Assembly (NCBI GenBank): GCA_002294045.1
Contig: DBEP01000023.1
Location: forward strand, 34,772 to 98,771
DNA from: Lachnoclostridium sp. UBA903
Lineage (GTDB): Bacteria > Bacillota > Clostridia > Lachnospirales > Lachnospiraceae
DNA length: 64,000 nucleotides
Direction: 5' to 3'
Positions 16,759-25,691 of this stretch are shown one piece after another. The translations under genes and the position numbers were made by a program. Below the pieces are notes generated by a model. It saw nothing but the letters and a program-made list of their open reading frames with translations, ran no database searches and was not told where the DNA came from. How positions within the stretch are numbered: the stretch's first letter is position 1; each line of letters opens with the position of its first letter.

Positions 16759-17807
16759 TGACGAAGCAGCAAATGACAATTCAACAAAAAAACGAAATGT
16801 ACAAACGTAAAGTCGTCATTCGCAACACGGCCGTCATTGCCGGCTGTGGGGCACTGCTTGTAATTTCGTTCATCATTAGCATGAACACCGGCTATTCAAA
16901 GCTCTCGCCCCTGGATACGTTTCGCACGCTGTTTGGCGGAGGCAGCGACAAGGAGAACCTGATTTTGTTCGGCTTAAGGCTTCCCCGTATCGTGATTTCC
17001 ATTCTGGTGGGTGCGGGGCTGGCCCTGTCCGGCTGCATTATACAGGGTATCTCCAAAAACGCGCTGGCCGACCCCGGCTTGCTGGGTATCAACGCCGGCG
17101 CGGGACTGGCTGTGATTTTATTCGTGCTGTTTTTTGGCTCACAGTCCTACCTGTCGGTTTTTACCCTGCCCATTCTTGCAATTTTTGGCGGCGGGCTCAC
17201 CGCTATTTTGATTTACATCCTGGCTTACAAGCGGCAGAGCGGCCTTGCTCCGATACGGCTGATTTTGACCGGCGTTGCGGTGCAGGCAGGCCTCTCAGCA
17301 CTGACTACTGTGCTGGTGATTAAGCTGGACGATACCCAGTTTGATTTTGTGGCCACCTGGCAGGCGGGCAGCATATGGGGCTCCAACTGGAAGTTTGTGA
17401 TAGCCCTGCTGCCCTGGCTGCTGCTTCTGATTCCTTATGTGCTGTCCAAATCCCGCGTGCTGGACGTGCTGAATCTGGGTGATGATACCGCCTGCGGATT
17501 AGGTGCCCAGGTGGAAAAGGAACGCCGCCGACTGCTTGCTGCTTCCGTGGCACTGGCGGCCTCCTGTGTGGCGGTCAGCGGCAGCATCAGCTTTGTTGGG
17601 CTGATTGCACCCCATCTCGCCAGGCGGCTGGTGGGGCCGAGGCATCGGATTTTGCTTCCCGCCTGCACTTTGACCGGAGCAGTGCTGGTATCTGTTTCGG
17701 ATACAATTGCACGGGTAATTGTCCAGCCATTCGAAATTCCTACCGGAATTATGGTTGCGATTGTGGGAGCGCCGTACTTTTTGTACCTGCTTGCCAGAAA
17801 CAAATGA
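16758..17807 (+). CDS. FecCD-family siderophore permease, second subunit
   Basis: This 349-residue FecCD permease overlaps the stop of the first by one base (TAATG), so the two are translationally coupled. Signature segments include LRLPRIVISILVGAGLALSG, NALADPGLLGINAGAG and SISFVGLIAPHLARRLVGP. It makes the importer channel with the preceding gene product. The operon ends here: the next gene starts 9 bases away on the opposite strand, so the usual FecE-type ATPase is missing from the locus and must come from elsewhere. Confidence 0.93.
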   Translation: MTKQQMTIQQKNEMYKRKVVIRNTAVIAGCGALLVISFIISMNTGYSKLSPLDTFRTLFGGGSDKENLILFGLRLPRIVISILVGAGLALSGCIIQGISKNALADPGLLGINAGAGLAVILFVLFFGSQSYLSVFTLPILAIFGGGLTAILIYILAYKRQSGLAPIRLILTGVAVQAGLSALTTVLVIKLDDTQFDFVATWQAGSIWGSNWKFVIALLPWLLLLIPYVLSKSRVLDVLNLGDDTACGLGAQVEKERRRLLAASVALAASCVAVSGSISFVGLIAPHLARRLVGPRHRILLPACTLTGAVLVSVSDTIARVIVQPFEIPTGIMVAIVGAPYFLYLLARNK

Positions 17808-17816
17808 TATCAAAAA

Positions 17817-18935
17817 CTAGGAAAATAATTCTTCATAGTCCGATATGCTTTTTTGACGGCCGGATTCAGTCAGTTTAAGTATGTCGTTTTCAATCCGGAT
17901 GTGGCCGTTTTTCTTAAGCCGGGTCAGAACCGTTTTTAATAAAGCTTCGTTCCAGTGCAGATGCAGCCGTATGGAGTCAATGCCCGATTCCTCATATTCC
18001 CGGATACTGTCTTCATGATTATATAAGTGAAAGAGCAGTGTCTTCTCCGCAAACTCAATTCTTTGTCTGCTCCGCCTTCGCAGTGCACTGATCAGACCTT
18101 TGCGGGGAGAAAAAACAAAAACCAGCAAAAATACCAGGCCGGTTGCTACAGCCATGCTTCCGGCAATGGAAACATCCAGGAGTACGGCGGCCCGGTAACC
18201 CAGCAATCCGTTAACAGCACCGAACACCCCGCTTAAAATAAGCATCTTTTTCAAGTTATCCGTTAAAAGACTTGCCGTGACAGGGGGACCAATCATAAAA
18301 GCTACTACCAGAACGGAGCCGACTGCCTGAAAAGCACCTACCGTTGTCAGGGATACCAGGGTCATGAGGCCGTAATGCACAAGGCCGGGTGTAAAGCCCA
18401 GGACGGCAGCCAGCATCGGGTCAAAGGTAACTACTTTTAATTCTTTAAAGAAGATGATTATAGCTGTGAGATTAATCAGCAAAAGTATACCTGTGGTATA
18501 GATGGCTTTTGCACCGATGTCTTTTCCGGCCACAATCATCCTGTCAAAAGGGGCGAAGGCCAGTTCGCCAAGGAGCACCGAATCGGTGTCCAGATGTACG
18601 GCCCCTGCATACCGCGTAATCAGAATAATGGCAATGGAAAAGAGAAGGGGAAACACGATACCCACAGCGGCGTCTTCCGATAGCAGACGCGTACGGTTTA
18701 ATGTCTCAGTCAGCCAGACGGTTGCCACGCCCATGAATGCCGCCCCGGCTATCAGCAGAGGCGAGGATAAATCATGGGTGATAAAGAAGGCGAGTACAAT
18801 GCCAAGCAGGATAGTATGGGTAATGGAATCGGACATCATGGACATTTTTCTAAGCACCAGAAATACGCCGGGCAATGCACAGGTTACGGCTACGATTACA
18901 GCAATTAATTGTATTTCAAATCCCGGAGTCATCAT
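17817..18935 (-). CDS. TroD/MntD-type metal permease with C-terminal winged-helix-like domain
   Basis: This ABC-3 family permease would import Mn, Zn or Fe. Residues 1 to about 280 form the membrane domain (GVFLVLRKMSMMSDSITHTILLG and TTVGAFQAVGSVLVVAFMIGPP). The last roughly 90 residues are soluble and resemble a winged helix (LLKTVLTRLKKNGHIRIENDILKLTESGRQ), as in DtxR-like tails of some TroD proteins. The start at ATG 18935 is chosen for AAGAGG 5 bases upstream. It overlaps the preceding permease gene, so it is operonic. Confidence 0.88.
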   Translation of the reverse strand: MMTPGFEIQLIAVIVAVTCALPGVFLVLRKMSMMSDSITHTILLGIVLAFFITHDLSSPLLIAGAAFMGVATVWLTETLNRTRLLSEDAAVGIVFPLLFSIAIILITRYAGAVHLDTDSVLLGELAFAPFDRMIVAGKDIGAKAIYTTGILLLINLTAIIIFFKELKVVTFDPMLAAVLGFTPGLVHYGLMTLVSLTTVGAFQAVGSVLVVAFMIGPPVTASLLTDNLKKMLILSGVFGAVNGLLGYRAAVLLDVSIAGSMAVATGLVFLLVFVFSPRKGLISALRRRSRQRIEFAEKTLLFHLYNHEDSIREYEESGIDSIRLHLHWNEALLKTVLTRLKKNGHIRIENDILKLTESGRQKSISDYEELFS

Positions 18936-19839
18936 AAACACCTCTTTTCGATTTAAGCAAAAGTTTATTTTTTCTGCGCTTTAAGAGTCGGTGCAGAATA
19001 CCCCGGCCGGGAGCGAATAAGACGCTTACGGCAACAATAGCGCTGACGCAGACTACAATGGAAGGGCCTGTGGGAAGCTTGGTAATCAGGGAACTGGCAG
19101 CAGTTCCCGCAATACCTGACACCGTACCGAACAAAGCGGACAGCAGCACCATTACCCATAGCCGGTTGGTCCATTGGCGGGCTGCCACGGCGGGGGCAAT
19201 GAGCATAGCGCTCATTAAAATAACGCCTACGGTCTGCAAACCGATAATGATGGTAAGTACAATCATAAAGGATAATAGCAGATTCAGTTTTCCAGGTGAA
19301 AAACCGAGGCTGTGGGCAAACTCACTGTCGAAGGTGAAAAGCTTGAATTCCTTCCAGAAAAGTATGACCAGTATAATCAATACGGCACCGCACAGGGACA
19401 TCAGTATAACATCCCTTTGCAGCAGGGTGGAAGCCTGCCCGAAGATAAAACGTTTCAGACCGGCCTGATTTGAGTTGGGAATTTTCTGTACATAAGTAAG
19501 CAGCACCATTCCGAGTCCGAAAAATACGGACATAACAAGGGCCAGTGCACTGTCAAATTTAATACGGGAATGCCGTACAATGCTTACGATGAACAGCGTT
19601 GCTAACAGCCCCGAAATCAATGCTCCTGCTAAAAGAACCTCCGTATTCTTACTGCCGAGCAGTATAAATGCTATTACTACCCCGGGAAGAGAAGAATGGG
19701 AAACACCGTCACCCAAAAGGCTTTGTTTGCGCAGCACCGCAAAACTGCCCATAACACCGCTGATAAGTCCTAAAAGTGCGGAACCGAGGGCGACAGTCTG
19801 AAAAGTATAGTCCGTAAGCAAAGCAGTCAAAGTATTCAT
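18916..19839 (-). CDS. TroC/MntB-type metal permease
   Basis: This 307-residue ABC-3 permease has about eight or nine membrane segments (GVMGSFAVLRKQSLLGDGVSHSSLPG, GLQTVGVILMSAMLIAPAVAARQW). It pairs with the second permease to form the metal channel. It directly follows the ATPase gene and overlaps the next permease by some 20 bases, as expected for a tightly coupled operon. Confidence 0.92.
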   Translation of the reverse strand: MNTLTALLTDYTFQTVALGSALLGLISGVMGSFAVLRKQSLLGDGVSHSSLPGVVIAFILLGSKNTEVLLAGALISGLLATLFIVSIVRHSRIKFDSALALVMSVFFGLGMVLLTYVQKIPNSNQAGLKRFIFGQASTLLQRDVILMSLCGAVLIILVILFWKEFKLFTFDSEFAHSLGFSPGKLNLLLSFMIVLTIIIGLQTVGVILMSAMLIAPAVAARQWTNRLWVMVLLSALFGTVSGIAGTAASSLITKLPTGPSIVVCVSAIVAVSVLFAPGRGILHRLLKRRKNKLLLKSKRGVYDDSGI

Positions 19840-19840
19840 A

Positions 19841-20596
19841 TCAGACAGTGCTCCTTAAAAGAGTACCGGTGCTGCGATATGTTTTTTTCAGATTTTCTTC
19901 GTTAAAGATGGACTCAACCGGTCCGCTGGCAATGACCCGGAGGTTGATGAGGGTCACCCAGTCAAAATAATCTGTGACGGTCTGCAGGTCGTGATGGACC
20001 ACCACAACAGTCTTTCCCTGTTCCTTCAGCTCTTTTAACAGCAGTACAATTGCCTTTTCCGTCTGGGCATCCACACCTTTAAAGGGTTCATCCATAAAAT
20101 AAATGTCAGCCTGCTGGACCAGTGCGCGGGCAAGAAACACCCGCTGCTGCTGGCCTCCTGAGAGCTGGCTGATCTGACGGGACACATAGTCTTGCATACC
20201 TACCTTTTTAAGTGTCTGTTGTGCCAGTTTCCTGTCTGCTTTGCGGGGACGTCTGACCCATCCCAGCTTACCATAGCATCCCATCAGTACAACATCAATT
20301 ACGGTAGCCGGAAAATCCCAGTCCACGCTGCCGCTTTGAGGAACATATCCAATCCGTTTCCGCTGTCTGCGTAAGGTGCTTTTTTCATCAAAGAAACGGA
20401 CCGTACCCGAAACAGGCGTCAGCAGGCCTAACATGGTTTTGATGAGAGTGGTTTTTCCAGCACCGTTTGGTCCGACGACTGCCAGAAGCTTTCCCTGTGG
20501 AATTTTTAAATCAATATCCCACAGAACAGGCTTTGTATCATATGCGACGGTCAGGTCTTCAACCTCAACCGAATAATTTAGTATTTCCATATCCAT
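19841..20596 (-). CDS. Metal ABC transporter ATP-binding protein (TroB/MntA-type)
   Basis: This 251-residue ABC ATPase has Walker A GPNGAGKTT, Q-loop YVPQSG, signature LSGGQQQR, Walker B ADIYFMDEP and the switch His in VVHHDL. It energises the two downstream permeases. The start is ATG 20596, 8 bases after GGAG. An upstream in-frame ATG (20614) overlaps the lipoprotein stop but has no binding site. Confidence 0.93.
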   Translation of the reverse strand: MDMEILNYSVEVEDLTVAYDTKPVLWDIDLKIPQGKLLAVVGPNGAGKTTLIKTMLGLLTPVSGTVRFFDEKSTLRRQRKRIGYVPQSGSVDWDFPATVIDVVLMGCYGKLGWVRRPRKADRKLAQQTLKKVGMQDYVSRQISQLSGGQQQRVFLARALVQQADIYFMDEPFKGVDAQTEKAIVLLLKELKEQGKTVVVVHHDLQTVTDYFDWVTLINLRVIASGPVESIFNEENLKKTYRSTGTLLRSTV

Positions 20597-20610
20597 AGTT
20601 ATCACTCCGT

Positions 20611-21555
20611 TCATTTTAAAGCATCTACAATGGTGTCAATATTGGCTTTCACGGTGAGAATGTAGGTTTCTGCCCCGGAATCTTCACCGCCAAGCGAGTC
20701 GGAATACAATTCCCCTCCGATAGCCACCTCAAAACCCTTGGCCTTTACCGCAGCCTGCAGTGCTTCTATGGTTTTTGGGGGAACAGAAGATTCAACAAAA
20801 ATCGCCCGTATCTGCCGGCTTACTATAAAGTCCGCCAAATTACTCACATCGGCGGTGCCTGCTTCCGCATCCGTACTGATACCCTGTAATCCCCGTACTT
20901 CAAAGCCATAAGCCTTGCCGAAATAACTGAAGGCATCGTGGGCTGTAACCAGTACCCGCTGTGACTCAGGCAGTTCTTCGGTTCTTTCACGGACGTATGC
21001 ATCCAGATCATCAAGCTCCTTTAAATAGTTCTCAAGATTTGTATTGTAATCCGCAGCGTGCTCCGGGTCCGCATCGGAAAATCCTTTTGCAACCGCCGTC
21101 GCCGCATCCTTCCAAAGGGTTACGTCAAACCAAATATGGGGATCGTATACGGAGCCTTCCTCCCATTCCAGCAGTTTAGCTTCATCCAGGCCGTCTTCCA
21201 GACAGATAACGGTATCACCCTGGGTAGACAGGGATTCAAAAATTTCACCCATTTTGCCTTCCAGGTGCAGACCGTTATATACTACGATATCGGCTTTCTG
21301 CATCAGAGATACGTCTCCTGCACTTGCCTGATAAAGATGGGGATCAATACCGGGACCCATCAATCCGTTGACGGACACATGCTCTCCGCCTATGACAGAT
21401 GATAAATCTGCAATCATTGTGGTAGTTGCCACAACATTTAAAGTCTCTTCTACCGTATCGGAAACATTACCCGTCGTCGTATTTTGAGTACAGCCCGTAA
21501 GCATAAGCAGAGCAGAGAATGCTGCTGCCAGTATAATTTTTTGCCTTCGATTCAT
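20611..21555 (-). CDS. Metal-binding lipoprotein (TroA/PsaA/ZnuA-like)
   Basis: This 314-residue cluster A-I solute-binding protein has a lipoprotein signal (AALLMLTGC lipobox, written here from SALLMLTGC). Metal ligands can be placed at His in DPHLYQ, His in DPHIWFD, His in TAHDAF and Asp in YSDSLGG, the usual His-His-His-Asp set. It begins the troABCD-like operon on the minus strand. Mn or Zn is most likely; the residues alone do not separate them. Confidence 0.92.
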   Translation of the reverse strand: MNRRQKIILAAAFSALLMLTGCTQNTTTGNVSDTVEETLNVVATTTMIADLSSVIGGEHVSVNGLMGPGIDPHLYQASAGDVSLMQKADIVVYNGLHLEGKMGEIFESLSTQGDTVICLEDGLDEAKLLEWEEGSVYDPHIWFDVTLWKDAATAVAKGFSDADPEHAADYNTNLENYLKELDDLDAYVRERTEELPESQRVLVTAHDAFSYFGKAYGFEVRGLQGISTDAEAGTADVSNLADFIVSRQIRAIFVESSVPPKTIEALQAAVKAKGFEVAIGGELYSDSLGGEDSGAETYILTVKANIDTIVDALK

Positions 21556-21647
21556 AAATATGCCTCCTTATAAATGATTAATTATAAAATGCTTTATTAA
21601 AATTTTAAAAAGTGGATTGTAACATGTTTTATTTATTAATTAATATG

Positions 21648-22304
21648 TTATGGCTGCTCTGTCTTATCCACATAGATCTGGCAGGCGGCCTTATAACTGA
21701 TTTGGATTTGTTTCCCGTCAAGCTTAAGGGTTAAGGAGCCCTCGTAAGCTCCGACATCAATTACGGTAACAAAACCCCCGATTCGGATTCCAGAAGACTG
21801 AAGATAATCCAATAACTCTTTTTCTTCCGATACCCGGCGGATTAGGGAAGATTCTCCCTGTGCAAGCTGTACCAAGGGTACAAGGGAGGTTTTTTCCATT
21901 TGTCCGTCTTCATGGGGGATTGCGCTGCCATGGGGACAGTAAGCAGGATAGTTTAAAAATTTATCCAGCCTTCCGGTAAGGCGCGGCGGTGTTATGTGCT
22001 CCAGAAGCTCGGCATCCTCATGGGCTTCGCTCCAGGAGTAACCTAAATGCCGCATTAAAAACACCTCCCATAAGCGGTGCCCGCGTAAAAGGGAAATTGC
22101 AATCCGCAAGCCTTCCTGCGTAAGTCTTGAGCCCTTGTATGGTTCATAAACGGTTAATCCTTCACGGTTCAGTTTTGCCAGCATTTCCGTAACGGAAGCA
22201 GGTGCAATTTTTAAAACCTCTGCAATCTGTTTATTACTGACCAGTTGTTCGGCTCCGCCGAGTTTATATATTTCTTTTAAATAATCTTCTTTGTTTGGGG
22301 TCAT
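21648..22304 (-). CDS. DtxR/MntR-family metal-dependent repressor
   Basis: This 218-residue repressor has a winged helix (KEDYLKEIYKLGG, ASVTEMLAKLNREGL), a metal-binding dimerisation domain (HRLWEVFL, HEDAELLEH), and a C-terminal SH3-like FeoA domain (GIRIGGFVTVIDVG). It should bind DNA when metal-loaded and repress the neighbouring importer. The start at 22304 is fixed by AAGGAGG 5 bases upstream; the longer frame to 22385 runs through the operator. It is encoded upstream of the importer operon on the same strand. Confidence 0.92.
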   Translation of the reverse strand: MTPNKEDYLKEIYKLGGAEQLVSNKQIAEVLKIAPASVTEMLAKLNREGLTVYEPYKGSRLTQEGLRIAISLLRGHRLWEVFLMRHLGYSWSEAHEDAELLEHITPPRLTGRLDKFLNYPAYCPHGSAIPHEDGQMEKTSLVPLVQLAQGESSLIRRVSEEKELLDYLQSSGIRIGGFVTVIDVGAYEGSLTLKLDGKQIQISYKAACQIYVDKTEQP

Positions 22305-22327
22305 TTTTACCTCCTTAGTACATTTAA

Positions 22328-22374
22328 AATTTTTAGGTATACCTAATTTATATTTTATTATATACCTAAAAATT
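22328..22374. promoter_or_regulatory. Probable metal-repressor operator
   Basis: TTAGGTATACCTAA at 22333-22346 is a perfect palindrome. A further half TATACCTAAAAATT (22361-22374) is the exact inverse of AATTTTTAGGTATA (22328-22341), giving a nested 14-bp inverted repeat. The spacing and sequence suit a DtxR/MntR-type dimer pair. It lies directly upstream of the repressor gene, which implies autoregulation. Confidence 0.75.
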
Positions 22375-22398
22375 GAAAAATGCAATAGAAAAAATACA

Positions 22399-22530
22399 TA
22401 AAAGAGGCTGATGCAAATTTAAAATATAACTTACTTGTGGTTCATGCGGCTTGGAACAAAATTCAAGAAATATAAATCATATTCCAGACACAAGTTCAGT
22501 AAATTAAATATTTTGCATCAGCCTCTTTTA
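22399..22530. repeat. Long inverted-repeat element (MITE-like or large bidirectional hairpin)
   Basis: TAAAAGAGGCTGATGCAAA (22399-22417) is matched exactly by its inverse at 22512-22530. Interior segments also pair (ACTTGTG with CACAAGT, TTGGAA with TTCCA), so the whole 132 bp can fold into one hairpin. It lies between the repressor and amino-acid importer genes. It has no coding capacity. Confidence 0.65.
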
Positions 22531-22596
22531 TTTATTTTATATGAGAAAGTTAAATAAGGCTGTTGAAAAAGTTTCGGTTAAACCCGATTTTTTTAC

Positions 22597-23244
22597 TTAT
22601 ACACTTATCCTCTTCTGATAAGCTCTCACCGAGACGGACAGGATAAAACAGACAATAAAATAAGCTGAGGCCAGGAAGGCAAACAGGGACATAATCTCCC
22701 CGGCGGTAACCGCCTTTCCCATGACAATATCCGTATTCCTTGACAGCTCGGCTATATCCACGGCCTTTAAATAAGCGGTATCCTTTATGACGGTAATCAT
22801 CTGGGACAAAACCGAGGGGATAACCTTTTTATAGGTCTGTGGCAGAATAATGTAGAGCATCATCCGGGGGAAGTTAAAGCCCTGGGAGAGAGCCGCCTCA
22901 AACTGGCCGTGGGGAATTCCGTTCAGGCCGCCCCGGATGATTTCAGCCATTACGGCGGAGGTAAATAAAGTAAAAGCAAATATTTCTTTCGCCATTACAT
23001 TTCCCGGTATTACGAACCGGAAGAAGAAAATCCATAATATATTAGGAGTACACCGGAAAAATTCTATGTATGCGCCTACGATTTTTACCAAAGGCAGCAG
23101 GGGTCCCCGGCCGTAATTGCGGATAATGGCAAGCAGGGTACCGGCAATTATACTTAATATGATGGTAATGACGGAAATAAGCAGGGTCAGCCTTAAGCCG
23201 TCCAGCATGAAAAGAACGTTGGACCTTGTAAATATATCATTCAT
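22597..23244 (-). CDS. Polar amino-acid ABC transporter permease (last gene)
   Basis: This 215-residue HisM/GlnP-type permease has about five membrane segments and the EAA coupling loop (EAALSQGFNFPRMMLYIILPQ). It pairs with the adjacent permease and uses the ATPase encoded at 24898-25620. It overlaps the upstream permease gene by 4 bases. Confidence 0.92.
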   Translation of the reverse strand: MNDIFTRSNVLFMLDGLRLTLLISVITIILSIIAGTLLAIIRNYGRGPLLPLVKIVGAYIEFFRCTPNILWIFFFRFVIPGNVMAKEIFAFTLFTSAVMAEIIRGGLNGIPHGQFEAALSQGFNFPRMMLYIILPQTYKKVIPSVLSQMITVIKDTAYLKAVDIAELSRNTDIVMGKAVTAGEIMSLFAFLASAYFIVCFILSVSVRAYQKRISV

Positions 23245-23951
23245 ACGCCTGCCTCCAAACCGTTACCTGTATTTTTCCGGGGCGTTGCCTGCTTTGCCTT
23301 TTGTTCCAGCCGAGCGGTAAGTTTTGCCAGAGGATAGCACAGTATAAAATACAGCAGGCCGGCGCTTAAATATCCCTGATAGAAAAAGCCGTTATTTCCT
23401 GCCCACGATTTCGCGTAGTACATAATATCCATGCCGGCAATCATTGCCAGGACGGAAGTATTTTTAATCAGGTTCATGGCCTGGTTGGTTAAAGGCGGCA
23501 GGATGATTTTCAGGGTTTGGGGAAGAACAATATAGCCCATAACCTGTATATGGCCAAAGCCCTGGGACTCAGCCGCTTCCACCTGTCCCCTTGGGACAGC
23601 TTCAATACCGTTTCTGACTACTTCTGCAATGTAGGCACCGTGATACAAACCAACACCTAATACGCCGACCATCAGGTCAGGTACTCTTATACCAATAAAG
23701 GGCAGTCCGAAGGAATAAAAGAATACCTGTACCACCAATGGTGTATTCTGAAAGAATTCCACATAGATTCTTGCAAGCCACGGGAGTATTTTTATTTTAA
23801 CGGAGGACAGCACACCAAAGAGGATGCCAAGTGCCAAAGCCGTAAGCAGACCCAGCAGGGCAACGATTAAAGTAGTTTTCATACCGGCTAAAAATTGGTC
23901 GAAGTCACCGAATAACTGCATCCAGCGCCTGATACTAAATAATTTTGTCAT
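23241..23951 (-). CDS. Polar amino-acid ABC transporter permease
   Basis: This HisQ/GlnP-type permease of about 236 residues has the coupling loop EAAESQGFGHIQVMGYIVLPQ and the segment FQNTPLVVQVFFYSFGLP. The start at ATG 23951 follows two GGAGG tracts; GTG codons a few residues upstream are less likely. It is coupled to the next permease by a 4-base overlap. Confidence 0.92.
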   Translation of the reverse strand: MTKLFSIRRWMQLFGDFDQFLAGMKTTLIVALLGLLTALALGILFGVLSSVKIKILPWLARIYVEFFQNTPLVVQVFFYSFGLPFIGIRVPDLMVGVLGVGLYHGAYIAEVVRNGIEAVPRGQVEAAESQGFGHIQVMGYIVLPQTLKIILPPLTNQAMNLIKNTSVLAMIAGMDIMYYAKSWAGNNGFFYQGYLSAGLLYFILCYPLAKLTARLEQKAKQATPRKNTGNGLEAGV

Positions 23952-23987
23952 ATCCACCTCCACCTCCCGGATGCCTTCCGGCAGATT

Positions 23988-24791
23988 TTAATTCAGATTG
24001 TATTTTGCTTTATAGGTATCCATTCTTCCGTCTGCTATCATATCCGTGACAACTTTGTCGACCAGTTCGGCAAGCTCCTTGTTTTCAAGCTTGGTAGCGG
24101 CACCGTAATCCTGCTCGGCAAAGCGGTCTTCCAGCAGGAAGGTGGTATCATCCGCATAACTTGACAGTATGCCCCGGTCCACGGAGAATACGTCGATATT
24201 GCCGGAAGAGAGTGCCACTTTAATACTGGGATAGGTATCAAATTCCTTAAAAGTTACCGAAACATTTTTATCAGTCAGATATTCCGTTACGGCATCTTTT
24301 GTGGTAGCCGCATTGGAAACACCGATTGCCTTACCCTCCAAATCTGCCGTCTGTGTAATCCCGGAATCCTTTAATACCAGAAAACCAACGGCGTCCGTAT
24401 AATAAGGAGTCGTAAAGTTCCAGCTTTCTTTTCTTTCATCCGTAATCGTGAAAGTGGCAAGGACTACATCAATTTCCCCATTGTCCAGCAAAGGTCCTCT
24501 GGTTGTAGCATTTACGCCGGTAAATTGAACCTTCTTTTGGGCTTCTTCCACAGAACAGTCAAAAAGCTCTGCGGCAATTTCATATGCAATATCGATTTCC
24601 AAACCTTCGTATGTATTCGTATCCGGATTCAGGTAACCGAAATTTAAAACGTCCTGTTTACAGCCTACCTTTAATACGTCTGCTTTTTGTATGGCAGCCA
24701 CCGGATCGGATTTATCCTTGCAGCCTGTTAATGCCCATAAAAGCCCGGCGGCCAGAACCAATGCGAATACTTTCCTGGTTGTTTGTTTCAT
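23988..24791 (-). CDS. Amino-acid-binding lipoprotein
   Basis: This 267-residue family 3 solute-binding protein has a lipobox at LLWALTGC. It has the family signature GLEIDIAYEIAAELF and the ligand-site segment FTITDERKESWNFTTPYY. It feeds the two downstream permeases. Sequence features resemble glutamate/aspartate or glutamine binders, but specificity is not settled. Confidence 0.92.
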   Translation of the reverse strand: MKQTTRKVFALVLAAGLLWALTGCKDKSDPVAAIQKADVLKVGCKQDVLNFGYLNPDTNTYEGLEIDIAYEIAAELFDCSVEEAQKKVQFTGVNATTRGPLLDNGEIDVVLATFTITDERKESWNFTTPYYTDAVGFLVLKDSGITQTADLEGKAIGVSNAATTKDAVTEYLTDKNVSVTFKEFDTYPSIKVALSSGNIDVFSVDRGILSSYADDTTFLLEDRFAEQDYGAATKLENKELAELVDKVVTDMIADGRMDTYKAKYNLN

Positions 24792-24897
24792 GTAATAACC
24801 TCCTCTTTAATATTTTATAGTTAAATTAAATAGTTGCTTTATTACTCTCAATCTCGGATATATGACGGGCGGCAATACCTTAAGGTTCCGGAACACT

Positions 24898-25620
24898 TTA
24901 ACGCAGGATTTTGCTTAAGAAAGCTTTTGTCCTTTCATTTTCAGGATTTTCAAAAAAATGTTTCGGAGTCCCGGTTTCAATAATTTTTCCCTCATCCATA
25001 AAAATCACCCTGTCCGCAACCTGTCTTGCAAAACCCATTTCATGGGTTACGCAGACCATGGTAATGTTTTCCCTGGACAGACCAATCATAACATCCAGTA
25101 CTTCCTGTACCATCTCCGGGTCCAGGGCACTGGTAGGTTCGTCGAACAGAATAACTCTCTGCCTGGTGGTAAGAGCTCTGGCAATGGCGACCCTCTGCTG
25201 CTGCCCTCCGGAAAGGGTATGGGGGTATTCTTCCGCTTTATCGGCCAAGCCTACCCGTGCCAGGTACTCCATGGCAATTGTTTTTGCCTTGCCGGCAGGT
25301 ATTTTCTGTAATTTTACAGGTGCTAAGGTCAGATTCTTAAGAACCGTCATGTGAGGATACAGATTAAATTGCTGGAACACCATGGCGGAAGTACTTTTGG
25401 CCATTTGTGTCTTATTTTTTCTGGTAAGTATCTCATTGTCGATATATACGGTACCGGAGGAAGGTTCCTCCAGATAATTCATACACCGGATCAGGGTGCT
25501 TTTGCCGCTGCCGCTGGGGCCTATAATAACCAGCTTTTCACCGCTTTTTACATGAAGGTTAATGTCTTTTAATACGTGAAGGCTTCCAAAATATTTATTC
25601 AGGTTTTCTATTTTTATCAT
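24898..25620 (-). CDS. Polar amino-acid ABC transporter ATP-binding protein
   Basis: This 240-residue ATPase of the GlnQ type has Walker A GPSGSGKST, Q-loop MVFQQFNLYPHMTVL, signature LSGGQQQR, Walker B VILFDEP and His in CVTHEMGFA. It is the first gene of the importer operon in transcription order, followed by the binding protein and two permeases. Confidence 0.95.
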   Translation of the reverse strand: MIKIENLNKYFGSLHVLKDINLHVKSGEKLVIIGPSGSGKSTLIRCMNYLEEPSSGTVYIDNEILTRKNKTQMAKSTSAMVFQQFNLYPHMTVLKNLTLAPVKLQKIPAGKAKTIAMEYLARVGLADKAEEYPHTLSGGQQQRVAIARALTTRQRVILFDEPTSALDPEMVQEVLDVMIGLSRENITMVCVTHEMGFARQVADRVIFMDEGKIIETGTPKHFFENPENERTKAFLSKILR

Positions 25621-25649
25621 GTTGCCTCACCTCATTTTCTGAATCTAGA

Positions 25650-25690
25650 CAGAGTCTGGCTTGCCAGACTCCGGCGCTGACGCTGCTGCA
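25650..25690 (-). repeat. Hairpin repeat family B, copy 3 (partial, minus strand)
   Basis: Read on the minus strand, this gives GCGTCAGCGCC followed by the stem GAGTCTGGC/GCCAGACTC, the same right half as the copies at 10049 and 34265. The left modules are absent. It lies in the leader of the amino-acid importer operon. Confidence 0.7.
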
Positions 25691-25691
25691 C

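Noticed and set aside
16045..16779. A 244-codon open frame antisense to the first FecCD permease
   Set aside because: It is His/Arg/Gly-rich low-complexity sequence caused by the G+C-rich permease codons, with no start signal.
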